Shown one piece after another: positions 25,036-32,816 of a stretch of 64,000 bases of DNA. The notes below the pieces were generated by a model that saw only the letters and a program-made list of their open reading frames with translations, was not told the DNA's origin and ran no database searches. The stretch lies in NCBI RefSeq assembly GCF_018130955.1, contig NZ_JAFCJM010000002.1, positions 62,001 to 126,000 of the forward strand, read 5' to 3'. Numbering within the stretch: the first letter of the stretch is position 1; every line of letters begins with the position of its first letter. The DNA comes from Bradyrhizobium liaoningense (GTDB lineage Bacteria; Pseudomonadota; Alphaproteobacteria; Rhizobiales; Xanthobacteraceae). Made by a program: the position numbers and the translations under genes.

Positions 25036-26204
25036 CGACCCCGTTGCGCATAGGGTTCATCCCGCTGGTGGACGCCGCCGCCCTGATCGTGGCCGTCGAC
25101 AAGGGATTTGCGAGCGCCGAGGGGCTCGACGTCACGCTGGTGCGCGAGGTCTCCTGGTCGAACGTGCGCGACAAGCTCAATATCGGCCTGTTCGATGCCG
25201 CCCATCTGTTGGCGCCGGTCGCGATTGCGTCCTCGCTCGGGCTCGGCCACGTCAAGGTGCCGATCGCAGCCCCCTTCAATCTCGGCATCAACGGCAACGC
25301 GATCACGGTATCGCCGGCGCTCCATGCGGCCTTGATGGCGGAGATCGACGGCGGCGACCGGTTCGATCCGATGGCCACCGCCAAGGCGCTGGCCCGCGTC
25401 GTCGCGAAGCGGAAGAAGGAGGGCGCCGACGCCCTGACCTTCGGCATGACCTTCCCGTTCTCGACCCACAATTATCAGCTGCGGTTCTGGATGGCGGCCG
25501 CCGGCGTCGATCCCGACGAGGACGTGCGTCTGGTCGTGCTGCCGCCGCCCTACATGGTCGACAGCCTCGCCAGCGGCCATGTCGATGCCTTCTGCGTCGG
25601 CGCGCCCTGGAACTCCGTTGCCGTCGATCTCGGCATCGGCCACATCCTGCATTTTGTCTCCGACATCCTGGTTCGTGCGGCCGAGAAGGTGCTGGCGGTG
25701 CGCCAAGTCTGGGCAGACAAGAATCCGCAGACCGTCGCGGCACTGGTCCGCGCCGCGGTGAAGGCCGCGGAATTCATCGAGCAGCCGGAGAACCGGGCCG
25801 AGGTCGCGCGCATCCTGGCGCAACCCGAACGGATCGGCGTCGATGCCGAGGTGATTCAGCGGACCCTGGGCGGCCGGCTCAAGATCTCGCCCGACGGCAC
25901 CATGCGCGAAAGCGGGCGCTACCTCCTGGTCGGGCGCGAAGAGGCGGGCTGCCCCGATCCCGTGCAGGCTGCCTGGCTCTATGCGCAAATGGTCCGCTGG
26001 GGGCAGACGGCCTTGAGTCCCGAGGCCCTCAAGACCGCCATGGGCGTTTTCCGGCCCGATCTCTATGACGCGGCGGTGGGGCGGCCGAGCCAAACCGGGC
26101 AGGCGGCCGGCGGCGCCTTCAGCGCCTTTTCTGGCCCGGTCTTCAATCCCGCCGACGTCGTGGGGTATCTGGCCTCGTTCGCGGTGGCGCGCCGGGGCCC
26201 GTAG
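25032..26204 (+). CDS. nasS: NasS nitrate/nitrite sensor (NrtA/CmpA-like binding protein)
   Basis: This 390-residue protein has the NrtA-type binding fold (LRIGFIPLVDAAALIVA, KLNIGLFDAAHLLAPV, LTFGMTFPFSTHNYQLRFW, VDAFCVGAPWNSVAV) but no signal peptide. A cytosolic location suits the sensor partner of NasT rather than a transport protein. It overlaps nasT as ATGA. In Bradyrhizobium the NasS-NasT pair is reported to control nitrate assimilation and nosZ. Confidence 0.92.
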   Translation: MTTPLRIGFIPLVDAAALIVAVDKGFASAEGLDVTLVREVSWSNVRDKLNIGLFDAAHLLAPVAIASSLGLGHVKVPIAAPFNLGINGNAITVSPALHAALMAEIDGGDRFDPMATAKALARVVAKRKKEGADALTFGMTFPFSTHNYQLRFWMAAAGVDPDEDVRLVVLPPPYMVDSLASGHVDAFCVGAPWNSVAVDLGIGHILHFVSDILVRAAEKVLAVRQVWADKNPQTVAALVRAAVKAAEFIEQPENRAEVARILAQPERIGVDAEVIQRTLGGRLKISPDGTMRESGRYLLVGREEAGCPDPVQAAWLYAQMVRWGQTALSPEALKTAMGVFRPDLYDAAVGRPSQTGQAAGGAFSAFSGPVFNPADVVGYLASFAVARRGP

Positions 26205-26219
26205 GCCTCTCATGTGTCT

Positions 26220-26294
26220 GATCAAAATCTAAGCAATCCGATTCGAAGCTCAATCTTTGGGCCATTGCTGCCCTAAGCGGCATGAATTTTGATC
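26220..26294. other. Long inverted repeat after nasS
   Basis: GATCAAAAT at 26220-26228 and its exact complement ATTTTGATC at 26286-26294 enclose 57 bases, with an inner GCAAT (26233-26237) and ATTGC pair. It could fold as the 3' end structure of the nasTS mRNA or serve as a protein site upstream of the nirA promoter. Confidence 0.4.
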
Positions 26295-26359
26295 CACTTC
26301 ATGCACTGCACACAAGTATAACGCACTGATTGCAAACGGCTTATCCGTTTATGCTGCGT

Positions 26360-26375
26360 TGGCACACTCCTTGAA
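26360..26375 (+). promoter_or_regulatory. Sigma-54-like promoter for nirA
   Basis: TGGCACA followed by CTCC and TTGAA matches the -24/-12 consensus with the correct spacing. The only key mismatch is A in place of C in the -12 GC. Just upstream AAACGG (26334-26339) and CCGTTT (26345-26350) form a palindrome, and GCACTG occurs twice between 26303 and 26329. Nitrogen control through NtrC would fit nirA but the NtrC sites are not clear. Confidence 0.55.
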
Positions 26376-26543
26376 TAGGGAAGGACAAGGCAGGCTGGCG
26401 CGGACGCCGGCGGCCACATCCATGATGGATTTTCCGCAGCAACGAGGCTGATCGGATCGCATCGGACCCATTTTTGCGGGCTTCCGACGATCGACGTCCG
26501 TTCACCTGTTGTCGCCGCCGCGCGCGGTAGCTGGAGCTTCGAA

Positions 26544-26645
26544 ATGGATTACCAAAACCCCTCCCATGTTGCGGCTTCGACGGACCGCCTGGCGGACCGC
26601 ACGCGCCGGCGGGCGGCGAGCTCCAGCCTCGTGCGGGGGTGCTGA
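26544..26645 (+). CDS. Small ORF (33 codons) in the nirA leader
   Basis: ATG 26544 follows GGAG at about nine bases, and the frame ends with TGA at 26643-26645, two bases before the nirA ATG at 26648. It encodes a polar basic peptide starting MDYQNPSHVAAS with five arginines in the second half. The start and end halves of the ORF hold an eight-base inverted repeat, CTGGAGCT (26531-26538) with AGCTCCAG (26619-26626), which can cover the ribosome binding site. It may couple translation to nirA. Its reality needs conservation data. Confidence 0.4.
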   Translation: MDYQNPSHVAASTDRLADRTRRRAASSSLVRGC

Positions 26646-26647
26646 TC

Positions 26648-28438
26648 ATGAAGATGGAAGCCAGTCCCGCGGCCGACTTCTCCGACGAGCAGAAGCGCTA
26701 TCTCGAAGGGTTCATGTCCGGTATGCAGGTGGGCCGTGTCGGCCGCGCCTTTGCCGCCGGCGGACCTGCCGCTGGATCGTCGGAGCCGACGGGCCCTGAC
26801 GCCATCCATCTCAAGGCGCAGGACAAGGTCACGGCGTCAGGCAAGAAGCTCGTCGACCAGGAGAAGTTCAAGCGCGAGCTGCATCCGTTCGACGCCTATG
26901 AGCGGCTGAAGGATCAGGCGCGCACCAACGCCGCGCCGTCGCCGGCCGACAATTTCCGCTGGCGCTATTACGGCATCTTCTGGGTGGCGCCGGCGCAGAC
27001 CTCCTATATGGCGCGCCTGCGCATCCCCAACGGCATCTTGAAGCACTGGCAGTTGTCGGGCCTCGCCGACATCGCGGAAACCTGCGGCGGCGGCTACACC
27101 CATGTCACGACGCGCGCCAACTTCCAGATCCGCGAGATCGAGCCGAAGAACGCCGTGGCACTGATCGAAGGCGTGCAGGACATCGGCCTGTGCTCGCGCG
27201 GCTCCGGCGCCGACAACATCCGCAACGTCACGGGTACGCCAACCGCCGGCATCGATCCGCAGGAGCTCATCGACACGCGACCCTGCGCGCGCGAGTGGCA
27301 CTATCACATCCTCAACGACCGCTCGCTCTACGGCCTGCCGCGCAAGTTCAACGTTGCCTTCGACGGCGCCGGCAAGATCGCGGCCCTCGAGGAGACCAAT
27401 GACATTGCCTTCACCGCATTCGAGGTGAAGGAGGGTTTTGGCGTCGAGCCCGGCGTCTGGTTCCGCCTCGGCCTCGGCGGCATCACCGGCCACAAGGATT
27501 TTGCAAAGTATTCCGGCATCGTCGTTCGGCCCGAGGATGCCACGGCGGTCGCGGACGCCATCGTGCGCGTCTTCATCGAGCACGGCGATCGCACCAACCG
27601 CAACAAGGCGCGGCTGAAATACGTGCTCGATGCCATGGGGCACGAGGAGTTTCTCAAGCTGGTCGAGCAGCGGCTCGGAAAGCCGTTCGCCCGCGTGCCC
27701 GCAGAGGCGCTCGCGCCGCGGCCGGCGTCCGACCGTCTCGCCCATATCGGCGCGCACAAGCAGAAGCAGGCCGGCCTGAACTGGATCGGCGTCTCGCTGC
27801 CGCTCGGCAAGCTCACCTGCGAGCAGATGCGCGGCGTTGCGAAAATCGCGCAGGACCTCGGCGACGGCGACATCCGCCTGACCGTCTGGCAGAACCTCTT
27901 GATCTCCGGCGTGCGTGACGAGAACGTGGCGCTGGTGACGGCTGCGATCGAGAAGCTCGGGCTTGCCACGCAGGCCTCGAACATCCGCGCCGGGCTGATC
28001 GCCTGCACCGGCAATGCCGGCTGCAAGTTCGCAGCCTCCGACACCAAGCGCCATGCGGCCGCGATCGGCGACTGGGTCGATGCGCGGATGACGGTCGACA
28101 CCCCACTCAACATCCACCTGACCGGCTGCCATCACTCCTGCGCCCAGCACTACATTTCCGACATCGGCCTGATCGCAGCCAAGGTGCCTGGTGCGACCGA
28201 GGAAGACACGGTCGAGGGCTATCACCTCTTCACCGGCGGCGGCTTCGGTCCGGACGCCAATATCGGCCAGGAGGTCTATCGCGACCTGAAGGCCGAGGAC
28301 GCACCGCAATTCGTCGAGAAGCTCTTGAAGGCCTATCTCGCGCATCGTGCCTCTCCCGAAGAGTCCTTCCTCGCGTTCTCCCGTCGCCACGAAGGCGAAG
28401 CCCTGCGCAAACTCGCTGAAGCGGAAGTCACAGCATGA
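26648..28438 (+). CDS. nirA: Ferredoxin-type nitrite reductase NirA
   Basis: This 596-residue protein has two ferredoxin-like halves and the siroheme/4Fe-4S cysteine motifs in the last third: ACTGNAGCKFA and TGCHHSCAQHYISDIGL. Other family segments are GGGYTHVTTRANFQIREI and DIRLTVWQNLLISGV. It reduces nitrite to ammonium with six electrons in the cytosol. An N-terminal extension of about 80 residues contains a second YLEGFMSGMQ helix also seen at the start of the partner reductase. The start ATG 26648 is preferred over GTG 26639. Control is probably by sigma-54 and NasST antitermination. Confidence 0.9.
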   Translation: MKMEASPAADFSDEQKRYLEGFMSGMQVGRVGRAFAAGGPAAGSSEPTGPDAIHLKAQDKVTASGKKLVDQEKFKRELHPFDAYERLKDQARTNAAPSPADNFRWRYYGIFWVAPAQTSYMARLRIPNGILKHWQLSGLADIAETCGGGYTHVTTRANFQIREIEPKNAVALIEGVQDIGLCSRGSGADNIRNVTGTPTAGIDPQELIDTRPCAREWHYHILNDRSLYGLPRKFNVAFDGAGKIAALEETNDIAFTAFEVKEGFGVEPGVWFRLGLGGITGHKDFAKYSGIVVRPEDATAVADAIVRVFIEHGDRTNRNKARLKYVLDAMGHEEFLKLVEQRLGKPFARVPAEALAPRPASDRLAHIGAHKQKQAGLNWIGVSLPLGKLTCEQMRGVAKIAQDLGDGDIRLTVWQNLLISGVRDENVALVTAAIEKLGLATQASNIRAGLIACTGNAGCKFAASDTKRHAAAIGDWVDARMTVDTPLNIHLTGCHHSCAQHYISDIGLIAAKVPGATEEDTVEGYHLFTGGGFGPDANIGQEVYRDLKAEDAPQFVEKLLKAYLAHRASPEESFLAFSRRHEGEALRKLAEAEVTA

Positions 28439-30045
28439 CCCAGATGAGCCTCCCCCCGAAGATCGAGATCATCCCGGCCAACGCTCCCTTCAGCGAGGGC
28501 CAGCGTCTCTGGCTGAACGGATTTCTCGTCGGCATGCTCGGCCTCGACGGCTCGACGCCGCTGTCGCCGGCCCAGAACGGCGCGATGCTCGCCGAAGTCG
28601 GCGATGGCGATGACGGGGAGGCGCCCTGGCACGATCCGGCGATGGTGATGGCCGACCGCATGAAGCTCGCCGAGGGCCGGCCGCTCCGCCGCCGCATGAT
28701 GGCGGCGATGGCGCAGCAGGATTGCGGCCAATGCGGCTACAACTGCGCCGACTATTCCGACGCCATCGCCAACAAGAGCGAGGCGCGGCTCAATCTCTGT
28801 GCGCCCGGCGGCAAGGAAACGGCACGCATGCTGAAGCAGCTCTATGAGGAGCTGGACAAGGCGCCCGCGGCCAAGCCCGCCGCAGGTGCAGCAGTGCCCG
28901 CAGCAGTTGCCGCGCCTGCCGTGAAGACCGAACCGGGCCGCGCCCGCGAAACCCCGGCGGATGCCACGTTCCTGTCGCGTCGGCTGCTGAACAAGCAGGG
29001 GTCGGAGAAGGAGACCTATCACATCGAGTTCGATCTCTCCGAGAGCGGGCTCGACTATGTCGTCGGCGATAGCTTCGGCGTGTTCGCGCGCAACGACCTC
29101 GGCCTGGTCGATCAGATCATCGCGCTGTTAGGGGCCTCCCACACCACCAAGGTCAACGGCAAGACGCTGCGCGAGGCGCTCACCGAGGACGTCTCGTTGT
29201 CACCGGCACCCGACAAGCTGTTCGAGCTGATCTCCTTCATCACCGGCGGCGCGCAGCGCGAGAAGGCGCGGGCGCTGGCGCAGGGCGAGGATCCCGATGG
29301 CGATGCCGCAACGCTTGACGTTATGGCGGCGCTGCAAAAATTCTACGGCATCCGCCCGCACCCGGAAGCCTTCGTCGAAGCGCTGGAGCCGCTCCAGCCC
29401 AGGCTCTACTCGATCTCGTCCTCACACAATGCGACGCCGGGCAAGCTGTCGCTCACGGTCGATTCCGTGCGCTACGTCATCGGCAAGCGTCAGCGCCTCG
29501 GCGTGGCCTCGACCTTCCTTGGCGAGCGCATCGCGGAAGGCGAGAAGCTGAAGGTCTATGTGCAGAAGGCCCATGGGTTCGGCCTGCCGAAAGATCCGAA
29601 GATTCCGGTCATCATGATCGGACCGGGCACCGGCATCGCGCCATTCCGCGCTTTCCTGCTTGACCGCAAGGCGACGGGCGCGCCCGGCAAGAACTGGCTG
29701 TTCTTCGGCCACCAGCGCAGCGATTGCGATTTCTTCTACCGCGAGGAGCTCAACGCCCTGAAGACGTCGGGTATGCTGACCCGTCTGTCGCTGGCCTGGT
29801 CGCGCGACGGCGAAAAGAAATTCTACGTGCAGGACCGCATGCGCGAACTCGGCCGCGAGCTCTGGACCTGGCTCGCCGAGGGTGCACACGTCTACATCTG
29901 CGGCGATGCCAAGCGCATGGCCAAGGACGTCGAGCGCGCCATGGTCGATATCGTCGCCCAGTTCGGGGCGCGGTCGACCGACGAGGCGGTCGCCTTCGTG
30001 GCCGATCTCAAGAAGACCGGCAGGTTCCAGGCGGACGTCTACTGA
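28435..30045 (+). CDS. CysJ-like NAD(P)H oxidoreductase with N-terminal Fe-S segment
   Basis: This 536-residue flavoprotein overlaps nirA by four bases. Residues 1-60 include LWLNGFLVGMLGLDG, similar to the NirA N-terminus. A cysteine cluster CGQCGYNC with a further C (LNLCAPGG) follows at about 99-122. An Ala/Pro linker leads to a FAD/NADP reductase module of the CysJ type (RLYSISSS, MIGPGTGIAPFRAFLLDRK, YICGDAKRMAKDVE). No flavodoxin (FMN) domain is present. It is the probable electron donor for NirA, perhaps passing electrons through the Fe-S segment instead of FMN. Confidence 0.82.
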   Translation: MTQMSLPPKIEIIPANAPFSEGQRLWLNGFLVGMLGLDGSTPLSPAQNGAMLAEVGDGDDGEAPWHDPAMVMADRMKLAEGRPLRRRMMAAMAQQDCGQCGYNCADYSDAIANKSEARLNLCAPGGKETARMLKQLYEELDKAPAAKPAAGAAVPAAVAAPAVKTEPGRARETPADATFLSRRLLNKQGSEKETYHIEFDLSESGLDYVVGDSFGVFARNDLGLVDQIIALLGASHTTKVNGKTLREALTEDVSLSPAPDKLFELISFITGGAQREKARALAQGEDPDGDAATLDVMAALQKFYGIRPHPEAFVEALEPLQPRLYSISSSHNATPGKLSLTVDSVRYVIGKRQRLGVASTFLGERIAEGEKLKVYVQKAHGFGLPKDPKIPVIMIGPGTGIAPFRAFLLDRKATGAPGKNWLFFGHQRSDCDFFYREELNALKTSGMLTRLSLAWSRDGEKKFYVQDRMRELGRELWTWLAEGAHVYICGDAKRMAKDVERAMVDIVAQFGARSTDEAVAFVADLKKTGRFQADVY

Positions 30046-30106
30046 GGCTTTAGCCTTGGATTCGAGCCCTGGAATCGGTTCCAGTCGGTTCCAAGTTGAA
30101 CGAACA

Positions 30107-30128
30107 AAATTCCCGGAACCGGGAATTT
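30107..30128. other. Perfect palindrome and GGTTCC repeats before a small gene
   Basis: AAATTCCCGG (30107-30116) and CCGGGAATTT (30119-30128) are perfect inverted arms around AA. TGGAATCGGTTCCA just upstream is another palindrome, and CGGTTCC occurs twice. GGAAC at 30115 with CTTT 17 bases on loosely recalls the rhizobial stress sigma factor EcfG promoter, though the -10 part has a mismatch. Confidence 0.4.
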
Positions 30129-30251
30129 CGAGGAAACTTTCCGCTGCGATGGGAGTTCTGGACAGCGCCCCCATCGCTATTTCTGCGGCTGTCTTGCCTA
30201 CGAGCGCACTTGATCCTTCATATGCCGTCGATGGGGCGTTGGAGATCGACT

Positions 30252-30404
30252 ATGCGCGAACTATCGGCGGAAGCCAGACTGCATCTTTATGCGCGTTCGC
30301 TCTCCCGGCGGACCGGAGCGAACCTCCATCTCGTGGCGTTCTACAGCGCCTTCGCTGTGATTGCCGCGATCATATTCGGCACCTTGTCCGTGCGTCCGTT
30401 CTGA
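30252..30404 (+). CDS. Small single-span membrane protein (50 aa)
   Basis: From ATG 30252, preceded by GGAG, the frame encodes 50 residues. A basic amphipathic half (MRELSAEARLHLYARSLSRR) is followed by one membrane span (LVAFYSAFAVIAAIIFGTL). The frame is open upstream, but the upstream part looks random. Short proteins of this form occur in Bradyrhizobium-like genomes; the function is unknown. It lies downstream of the nirA operon but probably has its own promoter. Confidence 0.55.
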   Translation: MRELSAEARLHLYARSLSRRTGANLHLVAFYSAFAVIAAIIFGTLSVRPF

Positions 30405-30446
30405 AGAAAGTTGGCTTTAGGTTCGATCGGCGTGCCGCGAGCCCGG

Positions 30447-30474
30447 TTTCACCTCTCCCAAGGGAGAGGTGAAA
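30447..30474. repeat. Perfect inverted repeat, intergenic
   Basis: TTTCACCTCTCCC (30447-30459) and GGGAGAGGTGAAA (30462-30474) form a 13-base perfect stem around AA. It lies between convergent genes. It may serve as a bidirectional terminator and has the look of a dispersed repeat. Confidence 0.75.
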
Positions 30475-30530
30475 TGCGGATGCGGCCCGTTCAACTCAAT
30501 CTCATCATGCTTTAGCTTTCCTGCAGCGGT

Positions 30531-31370
30531 TCACGTCGCAGGCTCGAGCAGCATCATTCCGGTCGCCGTGTTCGAAATCGGGATGTGGTAATTGGAATGC
30601 TGCTTGCGCACCTTCTCCGGCAGCATGCCGCGCGCCACCACCCAATTCAGCAATTCGACGCCTTGCGTGCCCGAGAGCTCGACCAGCTCGACGGTCGAGT
30701 ATTTGGTCGCCCATGCGGGGTTCGAGACCATGCTCTCCATGAACTGAAGGTCGAACTCCTTGTTGATGAAGCCTGCGCGCTCGCCGTCGAGCTGGTGCGA
30801 CAGCCCGCCCGTACCCATCACCACGACGCGCTCGTCCTTCGGCCAGGACGCGATCGCGCGCGCCAGGGCCTTGCCGAGCTTGTAGCAGCGCGCAGCCGAC
30901 GGCAGCGGCGCCTGCACGGTGTTGACGACGACGGGGACGGTGCGCACCGGCCATTTCTGGTCGGGCCAGCACAGCGCCATCGGCAGCGTGAAGGCGTGGT
31001 CGACCGTCATCTCCTGGCAGCTCACGATATCGAATTCTTCGGCGACGAGCTGCTCGATGAGGTGCCACGACAATTCCGGATCGCCCCGGAACGGCTGCGT
31101 GGTCGGGATGCCCCAGCCTTCGTCAGCGTTGCGGTACTCGGACGCGGCGCCGATCGCAAAGGTCGGCATCTTGTCGAGGAAGAAGTTGAGGCCGTGATCG
31201 TTGTAGACGAGCACGACGACATCGGGCTTCACCCTGGCCAGCCAGTCGCGCACCGGCGGGAAGCCGTCGAAGAAGGGTTTCCAGTAGGGATCCTGCTGCA
31301 GGCCCTTGGCGATCGCGCCGCCGATGGAGGGAACATGCGAGGTCGTGATTGCACCGACGATCTTGGCCAT
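30531..31370 (-). CDS. Class III extradiol dioxygenase beta subunit (LigB-like), copy 1
   Basis: This 279-residue protein belongs to the LigB family: ITTSHVPSIGGAIAKG at the N-terminus (iron-ligand histidine), VYNDHGLNFFLD (second histidine), VDHAFTLPMAL and GTGGLSHQLDGER. With the LigA-like gene upstream (2 bases apart) it should form a protocatechuate 4,5-dioxygenase or a related ring-opening enzyme with non-heme iron. The second pair at 33777-35008 is clearly related but not identical, so this pair may act on another substrate such as gallate. The start ATG 31370 is clear. Confidence 0.85.
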   Translation of the reverse strand: MAKIVGAITTSHVPSIGGAIAKGLQQDPYWKPFFDGFPPVRDWLARVKPDVVVLVYNDHGLNFFLDKMPTFAIGAASEYRNADEGWGIPTTQPFRGDPELSWHLIEQLVAEEFDIVSCQEMTVDHAFTLPMALCWPDQKWPVRTVPVVVNTVQAPLPSAARCYKLGKALARAIASWPKDERVVVMGTGGLSHQLDGERAGFINKEFDLQFMESMVSNPAWATKYSTVELVELSGTQGVELLNWVVARGMLPEKVRKQHSNYHIPISNTATGMMLLEPAT

Positions 31371-31372
31371 GA

Positions 31373-31726
31373 TTACCTCGCTGCCGCCTGGAGTTTTGCC
31401 TTGAACTGATCCTTGGTCATGCCGGTCTGCTGCGCCCCGATGTCCTGCATGTCGAGGCCGAAAATGCCGGCAAATTTTGCGAGGTAGTAGGCGTTGCCGC
31501 CGGCCTCGATGAGCTGCAGCACGTTGCGGCTGCGGATCGCCTCGCGCTGCTGCGCGTTGAGGCCGAATTTGGCGCAATAGGCGTCTTCGTCGGCGACGAA
31601 GGCCTTACGGTTGGCGGCGTCGTTGAACGAGTAGCACATCTTGTTCAGCGCATAGCCTTTGCGGGCCTGCTCGCCGTCGAAGATGGTGGTACCCGGCACC
31701 GGCTGCCGCGATTTGCCGTTGGGCAT
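31373..31726 (-). CDS. Dioxygenase alpha subunit (LigA-like), copy 1
   Basis: This 117-residue helical protein has the LigA pattern: VPGTTIFDGEQARKGYALNK, followed by a middle helix MCYSFNDAANRKAFVADEDAY and IEAGGNAYYLAKFAGIFG. LigA subunits cover the active site of LigB. It is the first gene of the leftward pair and lies 121 bases from the divergent LysR gene, which likely controls it. The last third (GMTKDQFKAKLQ) matches the second copy (GMTEDQYREMM). Confidence 0.85.
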   Translation of the reverse strand: MPNGKSRQPVPGTTIFDGEQARKGYALNKMCYSFNDAANRKAFVADEDAYCAKFGLNAQQREAIRSRNVLQLIEAGGNAYYLAKFAGIFGLDMQDIGAQQTGMTKDQFKAKLQAAAR

Positions 31727-31847
31727 GGCGTTTCTCCCTAAATGGTTGGACCGGCGCGATTTGTTCCAGATCAAGTCCGGCGCCAGCCGAGGGAGGCAAT
31801 ATCCAGCAGGGCGCGCCAAGATAAACGCCGGGAAGCCGATCGCATTC

Positions 31848-32816
31848 ATGAGCCAATTCGATCATTTGGACCTCGACGGCCACCTGTTGCGGCTGCTGCT
31901 GGCTGTGATCGAGGAAGGCTCGGTCACGCATGCCGCGCACCGGCTCGGCGTCACCCAGTCCGCCGTCAGCCATCTGCTCGACAAGCTGCGCGCGATCGTC
32001 GGCGATCCCCTGTTCGTGAAGTCGGGCAGGGGGATCGTGCCGACCGCGCGCGCCCAGGCGCTTGCGGCGCACGCGCGGATGCTGCTCGACGAGCTCCGCC
32101 GTTTTTCCAGCGCGGTCGAGTTCGATCCTGCAAAGCTCTCCGCGCTGGTGACGATCGCCGCCAACGACCTGCAGCGCGACCTGCTGCTGCCCTCCTTCCT
32201 GCGCTACGTCAGGGCGCAGGCGCCCGGTCTGACGCTGCGGGTCATTCCGTCAGGCGCACCGACGGCGGAGCTGCTGCGCGGCGAGCATTGTCAGCTCGTC
32301 ATCACGCCGCGCCCGCCCGATGCCTCCGACGTGCTGCAGAAGCGGCTGTTCGAGGATAGCTATCGCGTGTTCTACGACGCCAGTGCGCGCAATGCGCCGG
32401 CCACGATCGAGGAGTATCTTGTCGCCGATCATGTCACCGTGCTGCACGAGCATCTCCGTCCGCTCGATATCGACGACGTCCTGGCCGAGCGCGGCGTGCG
32501 GCGGCGTTTTGTCGCCCAGGTTCAGGGCTTCTCCGGGATCGGACCGTTTTTGCGCGGCAGCGCCATGATCGCGACGCTGCCGGGCCTGTTGCGTGCGCAT
32601 ATGCTGCGCGATTTTGCGGTCGCGCCGGTGCCCTTCGAGTGTCCGGCGATGCCGATGTTCATGGTCTGGCATCTCCGCCACCAGGCCGATCCGATGCACC
32701 GCTGGCTGCGCCAGCAGCTCGAGATCGTGGTCGCGCCTGCGCTCGCGACAAGGCCCGGAGAAGCGGTTCTCGCTTATCCGGGCCTCAAACAGTCGCAGGC
32801 GTTGAAAGCGGTCTAG
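31848..32816 (+). CDS. LysR-family regulator of the meta-cleavage genes
   Basis: This 322-residue protein has an N-terminal winged helix (LLRLLLAVIEEGSVTHAAHR, LGVTQSAVSHLLDKLR) and a periplasmic-binding-type effector domain. It is divergent from the first dioxygenase pair, the usual arrangement for LysR activators of aromatic pathways, so an aromatic acid or pathway intermediate is the likely effector. Its 3' end overlaps the convergent ligC gene by 4 bases. The start at 31848 is taken from the family N-terminus; an in-frame upstream extension is rejected. Confidence 0.88.
   Translation: MSQFDHLDLDGHLLRLLLAVIEEGSVTHAAHRLGVTQSAVSHLLDKLRAIVGDPLFVKSGRGIVPTARAQALAAHARMLLDELRRFSSAVEFDPAKLSALVTIAANDLQRDLLLPSFLRYVRAQAPGLTLRVIPSGAPTAELLRGEHCQLVITPRPPDASDVLQKRLFEDSYRVFYDASARNAPATIEEYLVADHVTVLHEHLRPLDIDDVLAERGVRRRFVAQVQGFSGIGPFLRGSAMIATLPGLLRAHMLRDFAVAPVPFECPAMPMFMVWHLRHQADPMHRWLRQQLEIVVAPALATRPGEAVLAYPGLKQSQALKAV

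Noticed and set aside
24942..26225. Minus-strand frame opposite nasS
   Set aside because: No family pattern; nasS is certain from motifs.
26385..26540. Defined pair of ANTAR hexaloop hairpins in the nirA leader
   Set aside because: ATCCAT/ATGGAT near 26420 and a TCGGA/TCCGA hairpin near 26470 are seen, but neither gives the expected hexanucleotide loop with certainty, so they are not listed as NasT sites.
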